From Xylocopa sonorina (Eukaryota > Arthropoda > Insecta > Hymenoptera > Apidae): 64,000 nucleotides of DNA. The stretch is taken from positions 5,084,001 through 5,148,000 of the forward strand of contig NC_135202.1 in NCBI RefSeq assembly GCF_050948175.1, given 5' to 3'. Below, one piece after another: positions 27,828 to 41,100 of the stretch; within the stretch, counting starts at the first letter, position 1; the number at the start of each line of letters is the position of its first letter. Both the position numbers and the translations under genes were made by a program. Below the pieces are notes generated by a model. That model did no database searches, was not told the origin of the DNA, and was given only the letters and a program-made list of their open reading frames with translations.

Positions 27828-28198
27828 CGATTGTTCATGGAACGAATTTGATATCCTTCAGCAAGAGATCTGATTAAATATTATTGTTTCTCGTCGATTT
27901 TACTTATTAATACGCGAAATGCGTACAAATCGGTATTTTTCTTACCAAATCTTCAGATTCGAACTGCAGAGTTTCCCATGCGAATGCTATTTTTTAATAT
28001 TTATATTACGATCGATTGTTCATGAAACGAATTTGTTATCCTTCAGCAAGAGGTCTGATTAAATATCATTGTCTCTCATCGATTTTACTCATTAGAACGC
28101 GAGATGCGTACTAATCGGAATTTTTCTTACCAGATGTTCAAATTCGAATTGAAAAGTTTCCCATACGAATGCTATTTTTTAATATTTATGTTACGATC
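27828..28198. repeat. Tandem duplication, 185-bp unit x 2
   Basis: The word cgattgttcatg occurs at 27828 and 28013. The copies share ccttcagcaagag, ctgattaaatat, tcgattttact, atttttcttacca and cgaatgctattttttaatat, with scattered substitutions. Confidence 0.93.
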
Positions 28199-31100
28199 TG
28201 CTGAAACATGTTCAATTAATTGAAACCCGTGGCTGTTGCGATTAGAATCGATCGGTTAGCAATTAAAATCCAACGCGCGCCAGCTACCACGTGATGACCC
28301 CATTGACCCGTTCGAGCGGAAGCACGCGCGCGGGAATCGCTCGTCCGGGCGCGGAACTTCCGTTCGAGGAAGATATTCAGCCGGGCGTGGGCCATTATCG
28401 CGATTAAAATAAGAAACGGCGACAGTGACAGCTTCAACTGGCGTGGAAGCGACTTTCTTTCGGGGCTGGACAGCCTGCCGGTGGAGCTAATTTAAAAACG
28501 CGCCGGGGGAACAGGAGGTTCCTCGACGCCGCGGAGGGCGGCTTGGGCACGGTCGTGTTTCAATTAGAGGAATAATTCTTGCGAACGTTGTACGCCAGCG
28601 ATCGTGACTGACGTCGGTGTTATTAAATGAGGACGAGGCGTTGCGCTCGGTAATTCTTCCATTGTGGCGCGGCGTAATCAGTTGACACGATGGTTAACTT
28701 TCAGATAGTAAAATGGTGTGCGTGTGTGTTTGCTGTTGCAGAGGAAGAGAAACAGAGATGGAGAGAATTGAGGAAGTGGAATGTGATGTTTCATTTGGAG
28801 CTTTTTAATGAAGATATGGAATAACGAAGTTATCGTTTGTTACGTGATTGATGCAGAATCAGTTAAGAATGTTTGATATTACATTGAAATCTTCATTTTG
28901 AAACTTTTTCTATTGCTTCACAAAGGACGATACTGAAGTTTCAAAAGTGCAAACGCGGATCGCAATGTCCTGTCGCATTTAAAGGAATATCGTGTTTAAT
29001 GCAACTGCTATTGGAACATGAGTGCAAACAGCGAGTAATACAGTCTCTATATTAAGCAATATGCAATACGTTACTGAAAGCTTCACTGTAACTTCAGAGA
29101 TACAGCCAATGCATAGCGGATTGCTTATCGACAAGAACTCCGATCCCGTAATATTAAAACTACGGAACTCAGAAGTAAAATACACAGTCGTATGCATGAA
29201 AATGCTTGCTTTCATAAGTACTAATTAGTAGGATACGCGCGTTGGACTTAAATTTCAAGGATAATATCGGCTAAAGTTTGAACGTTAAAAAAGTATCGAG
29301 AAACCTTTTACAGGTTTTTAAAAGACACGAGCCCTCTACGATTCATCTAATAACGTACAAAGTACCGTAATACGTCCAGTACAGAGGAAAATGCAAATCA
29401 GCTTAAACAAAAACCTAAATATTAATTTAATAATTCCTTGTCTATACGCAAAGTATCGCGTGGCGCTGTAAAGGGTCGAGCAGCTACCCTCCAATCCTCT
29501 GTGCGCTCCGAAAAGAAAAAAAAAAAGTGAAAAAAAGAGAAGCACCTCACTTTACTCGCGATTCTATCCGCCTCATTAATTTTCAAACACGAACCTCTCA
29601 TCCCCAGCAACGTGTCACATAAAGAGCCAGCCGTCGCTGCGATACCATTCGAAATCCACTTTCGTTTCCCCGGCGACACATCGTTCGAGCGACGACGGGA
29701 AGAGACGCGGAGAGGGTGAACGACGAGGGACGCCCACCACGCGGATCTTTGATCGAGAGTCCAGGAACAGATTAGCGTGGGCTGTAATTTTAATCCGCGC
29801 GGCGATACTCTCGATGCCCGATAGAATGTGACAGGAATAGTAAGGTTCGATCGCAAACACGTTGCTTTGAAGGGGCCAGGCATCCAGGCCCGGTTGGTCG
29901 GCTTCCACGTGCACAAACGCGCCTCCTGTGAGCCCTCGCGCGGGCACGTACACGCGCACACCTGTTTACACGGCTACGTAATACACGTGTCAACCTGGTA
30001 CGTAATATGTGCTACTTTATCCAACCGGTGTACAACCGGTCGATAGACCGTACGAGCGTTAACGCGATAACCCGATAACCCGATGCTGTCCGCTACTCTA
30101 GAGCCGAGTGACGTCCCAAGATCGTCCGACATTCCGTTATAATGAGTTTACGTACGATGCAGAGGAATCGGTTAAGCTGGTTTCATAGTCGCCGCGCGAG
30201 ACGTCGCACGTTATGCTTTGCTGGTCGTCGCAGATTTGCGAACGTCATTCGAATGTTTCGCGCTGTTATTGCAATTTGCATTGGACTTGGATTTGCGACA
30301 CGATTTTTAACGGTCGTCAGTTGGGTTTTTGTTGAACGCGAACAGTTCGACGCGAAGTACCAAAACCAAGTGCATTTCCGAGTCTGAGGGTTGACACTAC
30401 GATCGGCAAACATTTGTCCACGAATGCGGGCTACGTCCTGCGTACGGTTCCACCGCACGTGTGCCGTCCGCAAAGCTGCGAACGCTTCCACGGACTGTAT
30501 ATAGGCAATTCGCTCCACGCATGGACGCTTCGCTTATCTAGGGGATGATCGGCTACAGGTGCGGTGGAAATGGAGAGGGTGATTCCGCGGGATGAAATAA
30601 GGCGCGAGCCAAAAGTGGCGAAATTGCGTTTCAGATTTTATTTTCGAGGGCAGAGTCAGTTGGAAATTTCTACGCGATGGTACCTGGATTATTGTTGCTA
30701 TCAGAAAATATATGCGATTTGCTTGGAGCATCACTCGTCAACTATGAAATCAGCCTAAAGAATTTCTTCTATTCTCGCTGACTCAACCGATTCCACGGCA
30801 TACCTGCATAAAAGTTTGACAAAAGTCGTTCGAGTTTGTTCACGTGATTGTCGTTAATTAAGTGCCACGCTTTTCTTCGTAATCTTACGGAAGGTTTCAA
30901 GTTCGAAATTAAATTCGATCCAGTGGTCTGAGTTTTGGCTGGTGTAGTAAAGAGTCGTGCGGTCTCGAGCAAAGGGTGAGAGTTAGGATCCCAGTTCTCC
31001 AATCTGCCATCGCTCTGTACTTTCAGACTGTTCGTTGTTACGCGTGAGACAAAAAGACTTTGTCGTTTCGATTAGTGGTGGATTTGTCACACGCAACTGA

Positions 31101-34100
31101 ACGATCATCAATGTCTGCTTATACGATCTGAATATAATTTTGCGATATCTAGAATTGATGTAGAACGAACGCTGACGCTGGGTTGTGAGTGCATCGTAAA
31201 ACGTGCTGTTTGAAACCTGGTGTGTAATTTTCTTATAAAACGTGACTGGATAAGAGGATAAGGGCCTACTTTTAGTCTAATTACTACCCTTCATAGTCGA
31301 CACTTTTGTAGTAACACGCGGTTATCTAGTTGATAGAAGTTGTGTGAATAATTTATGCACATCACCTACATTAGACTGTATAGGTTTCTATAGTAAGTTT
31401 TGTACTTTTCACACCTGCGTTTCTCACGTGCACTTTTGTACGTATTCAAAACAAACTTTTTCGTCTATGGTTTACATATGTTTTACCATTGTTGTTGTAA
31501 TTGTATATGGAACTAATATTATAGGGATATATTAAAAAAATTAAGACGTTAGACGAGCAACTTCGTTGATTCTAAGTGAGATGTATCAATTTGGGCGTGC
31601 CAGAGGATTAAGAGCGTTTAAAATTTAAAACAGCTATTTACACAGCCTCTAAGATGTCACACGTTACGCCAGTCTATCCACTTCCTGCGAGAGTAAATCG
31701 AGCAACTTGGAACACTATCATGTCGCCGTGTAACAGGAAACTGGATGCACGACGACCCAACTTGCTGATGTAGGGCTCGTCGAGCGTAATAAACGCGACA
31801 CACGCTGGGAAAAATAATCGCGGCGAAAATTTTGGGGACATTTTGCTCTCATAATTTACATTTCACCGCGCGAGTACAGCGAGATCGGTTAAAAGCGTTC
31901 TCGAACAAAAAATTCTCTCATTTTTCCTGGACTAAATATTTTAATGTATTAAAATCAGGCTACAATTGATGACGAACTCGTGAACGATTTTGCAATCAAA
32001 ATTCACCAGTTCACTTCGACTAAGAACAGTTTATTCGTGTTCTTTTGAACACCTCTGTGCAATTGGATGTACGCAGAGGTTCTCGATATTTAATTCCGTC
32101 ACGAAGTACAGGGCGACAATTTGAATGGACGCAGCGAGTGTACAAAGCGACATATTCGTACACGTGTAACGTGACGCGAAATGGAACGTGCAATCGCAAC
32201 AATTCGCTGGTGTAACATGGCGCATGCCCAAGGCCCAACAAGTGTTGCCAGAAGTGGGGAAAAATGACCGTGTAGAGTAAACTGGGGGTGGCGATGGAGG
32301 GTTGAAATAGTAGAGTGTAATACTACTTACAGCATGTGCGTGTGGTGTCGTATATCCGTGGATGTATACAGCTTCATGTTCGCGACCCCGTGTGTTCGCC
32401 ACTGTGGCGAAATCAGCCAACTGGATCTCATTTAAGTTGATAAAATACACTTGGCACAGCAAACACGACCATCGAGACTGTACAATTCGACGAGAAATTT
32501 TATTTTTATAATTGCACTTGAATAATTACGACTCTAAGACTTGATTTTTCGTATCACTGGTATAAAGAATTCGCATACCAAGAAAGAACTATTTTGTTGA
32601 ACTGAGACGCGAGCTATAAACGTCTACGAACCACCCCCATCGAATTTCTCTTCGAGATTAATTGCTGTAAGCGATCGTCGAGCAACTACGCCTCGACCAA
32701 AACATCGTTTCCAAGCAATTCAAAAGCCTAGCTCGAAGACATAAATATAAAGATTATATGTTTAACAATTTTGGAAATTTTTCACAGAGTTTTATAATGA
32801 AATTCTAGGGAATACAACAACTTTGTACTTATTTAAACCGTCTGAAAAATGATGTTAAAGTCACTGGCTAGCTTGTCGAGAATTATTCGAGTTACGATAC
32901 TACATCGGAGTGCTTGGAGTTATTTTTTTCCAGAGACGAGGATATCGCAACAGTTTCTATAATTCACCCCATCGTTAATTTAACCACGGGCTATTCCGTA
33001 GCCGGGAACAAAAATATTCATAATTCTTACTGAAAGTTTCATAAAGATCTGGCGAGCGTACGCGGTGAATTCCACGTGGAGTTGCCCCACTATGTCGGCG
33101 TATTCATCGCGCAGTTCATTACAGCCTTTTCATACGCTCCGCGAGCCGGCGAGCGCGGAAAAAGTTTAGTTCCGCGAACGGGTGTCCTTGTTTTTGCAGC
33201 CGACGACGAATGTGGAACAGAATGGGACTTTTTCCCGTGTAAAACCGCGCCTCGCGGTAATCTCGTATTGGTAAAGGGAGCTCGAAGTTTCTGATAAGTA
33301 CTCGCCGTAAGACAGAACCTATCGGATAGAAGTTAATAACTCTTGAGCGTAGAAAATTCACCTCACGTCGAAGGAATTAAGGGCTGAGAACTTTCTTCTA
33401 TCCCAGCGTGGAAAAATAATTTCAGTACCTTCTCTAGCTTTAAGACGAAGCTTTCGTTACTAAATGAATGAAACGCCCGCGAAAAGGTAAACAAATTGTG
33501 CAACGAATTATTAAGAATAAATTGTTTTTATTCGAACGCGGCGGAAGTTTGTAGTTCGCGTATTCGTGTGCATCGCGTTGGCGAGATGCAACGTTGCAAG
33601 GGTTGATTTATACGCCAGTTAATATTATACGAAGGTTTTAGAGTCTTTTCACAGGACACACGTGCAGTCGGACAATTTGCAGGTGTCAAGTGTGCGATAC
33701 TTCTGCTTCTTTCCATACGAATTCTTGCATGTTACGTTGCAAAATGACGGTATCTTAAGAGCCACTTTGCCACATGAGAGAGCTTCAGAAATTTTCCCTT
33801 CGCTACAGCCAACGTATGTGTAAATACTTCAAGGTGGCTTAAGTGTTCTTACCAATTCTGTTACAGCAACAAACATTGTTGATGCGGTAATAAGGGATTC
33901 CAAGAAGAGTGCCTTCGCTCACGTCACTATTATCAGCTTTACGCGAGGCAAACCGTAGAACTTCTTAATTATAGATTGAATCACACTGAAGATTCTTAAA
34001 TCTGAAATTTTCGAACGAAATCTACTGAAAAATACATGCAGTTTTAAGAGAGCGCGTGTACAATTCTACTGAAGTTCGTGCACGAAACGCCCAGCAATAT

Positions 34101-34720
34101 ATCTTTCCGTAGATACGTAATTGTATTTTAATCAAAATTTCATTTCAATTAAGAACTACTGTTTTCAGCACATAGAAGGAACGAGGCTAATTAGTCTAAT
34201 TAAATAGTGCTAATTAGAGATAAGTCTCGTAGCGGCAAACGAGGGCAACAGAGATGACTTTTGCGGAAACATAAAATATCGGTATTATGCAGGCTGACGT
34301 TTAATTCTGATACGGTTTCAGGTTAATCAGGTACGCTTGGACATTATAGCCACATGCATAATTAACTGCAATATAAATTTATAATCCACGAGCTTGTTTC
34401 TTGTTTCACGACGCAGAATGTTTCCGCCTTATTGTGCTCGATAACGATACAAATTATTTATCGGAAACTCAATCGTACGTTGTTGAAATTAATTATTGTA
34501 AATTGTTTTTCTACATTGTTACTCGTTATCTTTCTATCGTATTTGGGGCTGAGTGTAAAATTCGTTTAGTTAAATTTGAGAGCAATCAAGAATTCAAGTG
34601 GGCAATACTTACTTTCACACTGAAAGCTCTCTGAACCGTTGACCTATACTACTGAAATAGGAATCCAGACGCTTGATAAATGAAACATACGCGTTTTCTA
34701 CTGCATTTATACAACTTTTT
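28199..34720. other. Non-coding stretch
   Basis: Unassigned frames up to 179 codons (minus strand, 29422-29961) contain a purine-rich low-complexity segment. No recognisable protein, RNA gene or mobile element. Confidence 0.55.
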
Positions 34721-35047
34721 GTACTCCAACCATATAATTGTTGCATATTTCCTTAGACAATATTTATCGCAAGCAATAATCTATAAATAATAATAAAAAC
34801 AATTAGCCATACACGTTTTCCTTCGCAAATCGTGCAATTTTTTAAAAACGACGAATGTCTCGTGCGACGAATAGGATTAAAACTCTCAGTACTCTAACCA
34901 CATAGTTCTTGCGTATTTCCTCAGGCAATATTTATCGCTAGCAATAATCTATAAATAACAATAAAAACAATTAGCCATACACGTTTTCCTTCGCAAATAG
35001 TGCAATTTTTGACAAACGACGAATGTTCTCGCCCGACGAATAGGATC
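34721..35047. repeat. Tandem duplication, 168-bp unit x 2
   Basis: The copies start gtactccaacca (34721) and gtactctaacca (34889). They share caatatttatcgc, agcaataatctataaata, caattagccatacacg and cgacgaataggat. Identity is about 90% by eye. Confidence 0.93.
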
Positions 35048-36570
35048 AGAAGATTGTGCCAGGTACAATAACATTTTCGACGGGTGCTCGCGAAAATTTG
35101 GGCACTCTCGGAGGTGCAGTTGGCAGCGTGTACCAGCGGGAGCGTGGAGGAGCGGCACTTTTAATATCGACGAGTCGCGAACGCTCGCGTCTCTCCCGCG
35201 ACAAAGGATCCGCGTAGCCTGTGGAAAAGTTCGTCCAGCAAAGCGCGAAATGACATCAAGTATCCGTGTTTTACGCCGCTTTGACGGCCAGGCTGGCCTG
35301 TGTGCTTCAATGACGCGCGTCGAGCGTATACCCCGTTGAGCTTCACGCTCGCGTTAGGCTCCCTCTGTAACGTGTACGCCATTATTCTGTATTCCCGTGC
35401 ACGCGCGTCTACATGCGTACAGTTACGCGGAAACAATTTGTCTGTACAGCTGTCGAACGTACGTGGATACGCGTGCACGTAAGTGATCAGTTTCCGGGTG
35501 TAATCGAGTCCCCGTTGCCGGAGAGACTTGCGAATAGTATCACGAAGGGGCGACGTGGTAAAGTGTACGTAAATAATATGTAGATAGCGTTCGAGTAGGT
35601 GATATTTGAATAGAAATAGGGAAGTTAACCCGTTATCGCGCTCTGTAACATCGATGCTCGAACGGGGCGCAATTATACGAAAAATAAATACAAACAGAAA
35701 TTATGCAAACTACCCGCGCCGTGCAGGCACCAATTTCAACCCTTTTGCGATCACGATATTTATCACCAAGAATTTTTCAAAGCAGTTAATATTCTTTTAG
35801 ACGTGTAGTACCTTTGTAGATATAATAATAATAATAATCTTGGGTGGTTTGCTATTTGAACGTACGTTGGTTCACTCGAAGGTAGCTAAAGAAATGTATG
35901 GTATTCAGATTGTACGAAAGTATGCGTTTCTTTTCAGCTAGACAACACGCAAACCATGCGCATGGGCAATATGGAAACAATTTCACAGTACAGCTGTCGA
36001 ATATTCGTGGCGGCACGCGCGCGGGCGCGCAATACGGATGACCAGTTCCAGGATATAATCGCGTTCACATCGCTAAAGCGGATTGGGCTGAATCTCGCGG
36101 ATATTTCACGGTGTATCGCGTCAGCTTGCGTCCGAGCGAAAAAATCATTTCTTTCCTGCATCAAAATGTGATTGCCCGTGACTTTTTCGAAAAAAGTCGT
36201 CAAGTAAATTGCGTTATTCTCTGTCAAAAATAGCTAGAATATATATGTGTACGTATAGTGCAGTAAAATGGAGATTGGAACGACTGCGATACGCCAAAAC
36301 GAGTAATCAAGAGTTAATGTCACCTCTAAATATGTCGAATAGAACGCCTAAATAATTTAGCAACAGCTTGCGGTTGCCCAACTTAACTCTATTTAATGAA
36401 CTCGGTTGAATAATGAACTGCGCGCGAGCCATTAGTGCTGATACATGCAGCGGCCTGAATGTTTATTGAAACTCTAATGCCTCGAATACTCCGCGAAGCC
36501 TGCAGATAATTTAACAATAATCAAATGCTGTATATTCCATATAATCGCACCTAACCCAAAACGCTTAAAC
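35048..36570. other. Non-coding stretch
   Basis: Contains the ATA repeat at 35822 and nothing else I can name. Confidence 0.55.
35822..35838. repeat. (ATA)n microsatellite
   Basis: Five to six ATA units in non-coding sequence. Confidence 0.9.
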
Positions 36571-37256
36571 ATCAACTACTCCAACGATCTCCCTATACAA
36601 AACTAAAAAACCACACTTGCAACTGAAATCTTAATCTTCAAAAGTACCAAAATGTCACGCCCCAGCTACCAAGTTACTAAAGAACAAATTAAAAAAAGTG
36701 TTCAATTAATCATGGACCAAATCGATGACGCTATGGCTAGTTTCACATCAGCTATCCCAACGTTCTCCAAATACAAAACTAAAAAATCACACGTGCCACT
36801 GAAATCTTAATCTCCAAAAGTACCAAAATGCCACATCCCAACTACCAAATTATTAAATAACAAATAAAAAAAAATTTTCAATTAATCATGGACCAAACCG
36901 GTGACGCCATGGCAAGTTTCACATCAACTATCCCAACGTTCTCCAAATACAAAACTAAAAGAATTCTTCAAAGGTACCAAAATGTCACGGCCCAGCTACC
37001 AAGTTACTAAATAACAAATAAAAAAAAATTTTACAATTAACCACGGACCAAATTGGTGACGCCACGGCTAGACCCCTGTATCATCTCCCTGTCCGTGGCT
37101 TTGCGCCACTGAAATCTTCATCTTCAAAAGTACCAAACTGTCACACCCCAACTACCAAGCTAATAAATAACAAATTTAAATAAATTTCACAATTAACCAC
37201 GGACCAAATTGGTGACGCCACGGCTAGACCCCTGTATCATCCCTGTCCGTGGCTTT
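36571..37256. repeat. Four-unit array, 155-176-bp units, C/A-rich on the plus strand
   Basis: The word cttcaaaag/ctccaaaag followed by taccaaa occurs at 36636, 36812, 36966 and 37122, with spacings of 176, 154 and 156 bp. Units 1-2 carry tttcacatcarctatcccaac. Units 3-4 instead carry gacccctgtatcat and a stem-forming pair ccacggac/gtccgtgg (37041-37048 with 37091-37098, and 37197-37204 with 37245-37252). All units contain a tgacgcyayggc core. The base composition (A/C-rich, CpG-poor, G-poor) differs sharply from the flanks. Confidence 0.92.
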
Positions 37257-37571
37257 ACGCGTGGGATTGATCGATGACGCCGATGACTTGGCCGACTGGT
37301 CGCGTTTTGCTTGGCATTACGTCGCGGTAAGTTATGAGAAGCGCGTGGCGTCGTACAGCCCCGTGGCTCTGGCGTGTGACAGGCTTCATCGTCAGATGCG
37401 CGCGTTACCTCGCAGTTCCGTGCACGTTCAACGTTTACGCGGATATTGTCGCGCACTCGCGCTTGGGGACACGTATTCAATTGTCAGGGGCGGGCTGCAT
37501 CGGTTCTGCCCGTGCACGGTGGCCAACGAGAGAGGCATTCGCGTAAGACGTGGTCGCCGGTTCTTTTCGCA

Positions 37572-37590
37572 GTCGTCGACGACGACGACG
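37572..37590. repeat. (GTC/GAC)n trinucleotide repeat
   Basis: gtcgtc runs into gacgacgacgacg, a small trinucleotide repeat that is itself nearly palindromic. Confidence 0.85.
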
Positions 37591-38092
37591 TTCGATAACG
37601 ACGAAAGCGAGGACGGGATGAAAAAAGCGAACGGATAAAAGGAAAATAGGATGGGTGGGGTGAGAGGTAAGGGTTGGATGGAAGAAGTACGGTTCTTTCT
37701 TCCATTGCTGACTAGCAGGGCAGCAGGGATCGCGTGACGAACGCGAGACACTTTATATCGAACGGAATGCCGCCCATTATCGTCGATCCTCGTTTGAATT
37801 GCAAGGAGCGCCGGCGAAAAGTCGAATGCGAGCGGACGTCCAAAGCCGGATCGCGTTTATGCGACCCCCCCGGAATTAGGCCACTGGTGGAGATCACGAC
37901 GGTTGCGAGCCAGTACGCCGTTCGAGGGGCTTCAGGGTGGTTCTGCTTGTAACGTGGACATCGGAATTTTCCGCGCACAACCACTCCGTGCTTCTGTTTA
38001 GCTGGAAGCAATGTGTGCATTCCGTCTCAAAAGTTTAGCTGAACGAACCTTCTCTTGGAAGTTTATTTTCAAAAAAAGGCAATTGAACTTTG

Positions 38093-38109
38093 TTTTTTTT
38101 TTTTTTTTT
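38093..38109. repeat. Poly-T run (17)
   Basis: Homopolymer of 17 T. Similar runs occur at 25889-25903 and 55155-55168, and a poly-A tract at 1323-1347. Confidence 0.95.
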
Positions 38110-41100
38110 CTTTTCTCATTACGCTTTGATGAATAATTTGTCGTTCTTCTATATTCGTGCGATACGAACGTAATTCGATGCAAGATTTTGTTCATTATTT
38201 TCTTTTATTATATTAGCACAGGGTGACTAATTAATGATATAGTAATTTGTAGCATTTTCTCGTATATCTTATCACAAAATGATAATGGTATCGCGTGACC
38301 ATAAACCAGCTTACGTTTTCGTTTCACGTCGGCTATTTTTAATTGTCTTACGATACTTCATCGCTTTCATGATTCATCTGCAAGGTATCAGTATTGTTGC
38401 TGTAATTTACAGGATGGAATGCGGATCGCGTACGGATAGGTTCTAATTTCGAATTTACTGAAATGGAAGAAGTCAATTTTCTTGAATCGCTCGCGAATAA
38501 TGCACGGTTTCGTGTTGCCTCGCCGTACGACTGTACGTTGTTGAATTTTAAATTGCATACAGTCTGGATGGAAGAATGGATGGAAGGATAGTTCGAAAGG
38601 AGTTTCAATCTCGCCAGTTTCATTGAAACTCGATATGTACAGCTGTACGCACACCCGCAGACCGTTTAAATAAATCGGAAGAGGCGATGGCTATATCGAT
38701 CGGAAAATAGAACGACGCTTTAGATTCATACACTTCTATTTTTATACTTCCTCTATTAACTATGACGTTATCATACGAAAAGCATATCAAGAAGATGTCA
38801 TTCACAATTACATGAAAATACCTGTGGCATCGATTTTAAAGCTCTAACAAAAGACAGACATCAGAAAGCAATTTTGTCTGCAGTGACAAGTGAAAAGAAT
38901 CGAATTATGTCAAACAAATATACCAACGATTAATTTCCATTCCACTCTCAATCTACTTTAACCACCATGGCTGATTAGACGCACGACGATCAGCTGACTC
39001 AGCAACGAATTGCTCGCATTCCAATCGCGAACAATTTAAATCCTGCTCGTGACATTTAAAACGAACTCAGCTTCGACCAAGCGTCTCGTTCTTGTCTTTC
39101 GAATCGCTTGAGTCGATTTCGTCGAAAATCAGGAGCGTTTCGCGAGAGATCGATGCACCAGCCTCGTGAATTTTGCATGTCGCGAGATGTTAGTCGGGCC
39201 ATTGAAAAATATTGGAATACCCGGAACGGGGGCCAAACGACGCGAAATAGTTTACCGTTAGTGGGAATTTCAGTACCCACTGGAGGTGCTCGGAAAGAAA
39301 TCCGCGTGGCATTCCCGTGAAATCCACTCGCGTTTAGCCGCACGCGTTGAAATACCAGAAAAATGACGGCGCTGTTTATTGATACGCTCGAGAAGCGAGC
39401 AGTGTGTAAAGTTTCAGGTTGCGCTCTGAAAACTCGGCGACCACGCGCGGTAAAATCAGATCGCGTTCAAGTCTGACCGTTTTTAGGTTTTACTACTGAT
39501 ACATCGAGTAACTTGACTCTCCTCTTATATTTCTATGAATGTGCATAAGCTAATTCTTGTTTCGACGATTAGTATTGTTAAGAAACGATTGAAGTTTCGT
39601 TTAAGCTTGGTTTACGTGGTTACAGCAAATTGCAATTCCTAGTTTTTGTTTTCTATTCGAGTCGAAAAATCTGAAGAACATTTCCTGTATTCTTCATTCC
39701 ATATCTCGACAGAGGATAACCCAGCCGCGAACCTCGAAGTTTTCGAAGGATAGCTCAAGTTCAGCCGCAAAGTTTTCCACAAACAAGTCGAAAGATGAAC
39801 AGAATATCCTTAGGGTCGTTGAATCGTTATCCATTCCTGGACCATAGGGACTCTATTCCCTTCGCACAGAGATAACACGCTAGTTTGAGTCAGTAATATT
39901 GACAGACACGTAAACTAAATTTGCAATCATTATCTACACGAATTGCATCAGTTAAATTTATTCGCCACAGAAAGAAATAGTAAAAAGTTGTACTAAATAG
40001 TGAATAGTCAATTGACGACTGACAAGAGGCTCAATTTACGTGCTCTTTTATTCATTCGGTCCAGGACGTATTTGGCGGGAAGTTAATTTGGCCAGCGGCG
40101 CAGGATCATTTCTAAATGAGTCGACTGTGAAGCAACAGTCCAAGGATCCTCGTTCATCCTGTCTCCCGGTGCGGTCTCGTGACGGAAAGCGCCGGGTCTC
40201 GTTACGACGGTGAAATTCTCGACGTTTTCCGCTAAATGTCCGTTTCGTGTTAATGAACGACTTATCTTCATATTTGCTGTCACCGCGCGGACGGGGACGG
40301 AACTCGTTTACGGAAGTTGGTTGGCTAGCTGCTCGCTAAACTATAGCGGCTACGGAATTAATTGAAACCTCGCCGGCCTATCTTGTTATCTGAGTAAATT
40401 CTGCTATCCTGCTAACTGCTCATTGGTGTTCACAGTCCGTGGTACGCTGGTCCTGTTTCGTACGAAACGCGAGGGAGATATAAGGGTTCGAAGGGTCGAA
40501 AGTGGACCACGCGTCGCGCAGGAGTAAACGAGATGGTGGATCACGTTGACATATTTTTTCATTATTCTCCATCAGTGCGTTGAATTATTAGATATTTTTA
40601 AAGTTTCATCAGGATAACGGAAGGTAGTCGATGCTTGTAATTAAAAGAAAATATCGATGGATAACAAAATTTATGATCGTAAGAGTTGCAGTATTGTACG
40701 GGATGGTAAGTTTTATTATGGAACCAGGGTTACTTTTGGCAAATTATAACAGAGAAATTAACCAGCAGCTAGTGACAATAGTTACATTTAATAATAAAAT
40801 GGATAACCAGCTTGTACAATGAGCGTAGATTTCTACGAGTGATATCGTCACGTGTCAACCGGTCACAATGTAGGTGCTTGTGACAGCCATTCCCATTTGT
40901 CATCAGCTACGGAAGTGGGTTACACTGCTGCGATCAATTAAAATATTGGCAAACTTCTAAAACGTAATTACGTGTAAAAACAAGTAGATTACGTGTACGT
41001 CGATACGATAGTATCAGGAACATCGAGGAATAATGAATCGAGGGAAATTATTATAACAACGTTATACCATCATTTGTTGCCACGAATTTTCAGGGACCAT

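Noticed and set aside
29422..29961. 179-codon minus-strand frame
   Set aside because: It contains a purine-run-encoded Phe/Ser stretch. Alternative frames on both strands are also open and no family similarity is seen.
37249..37638. 129-codon plus-strand frame next to the repeat array
   Set aside because: It begins with GTG inside the last repeat unit, and the opposite strand is also open over much of it. The sequence is GC-rich and no family is recognised.
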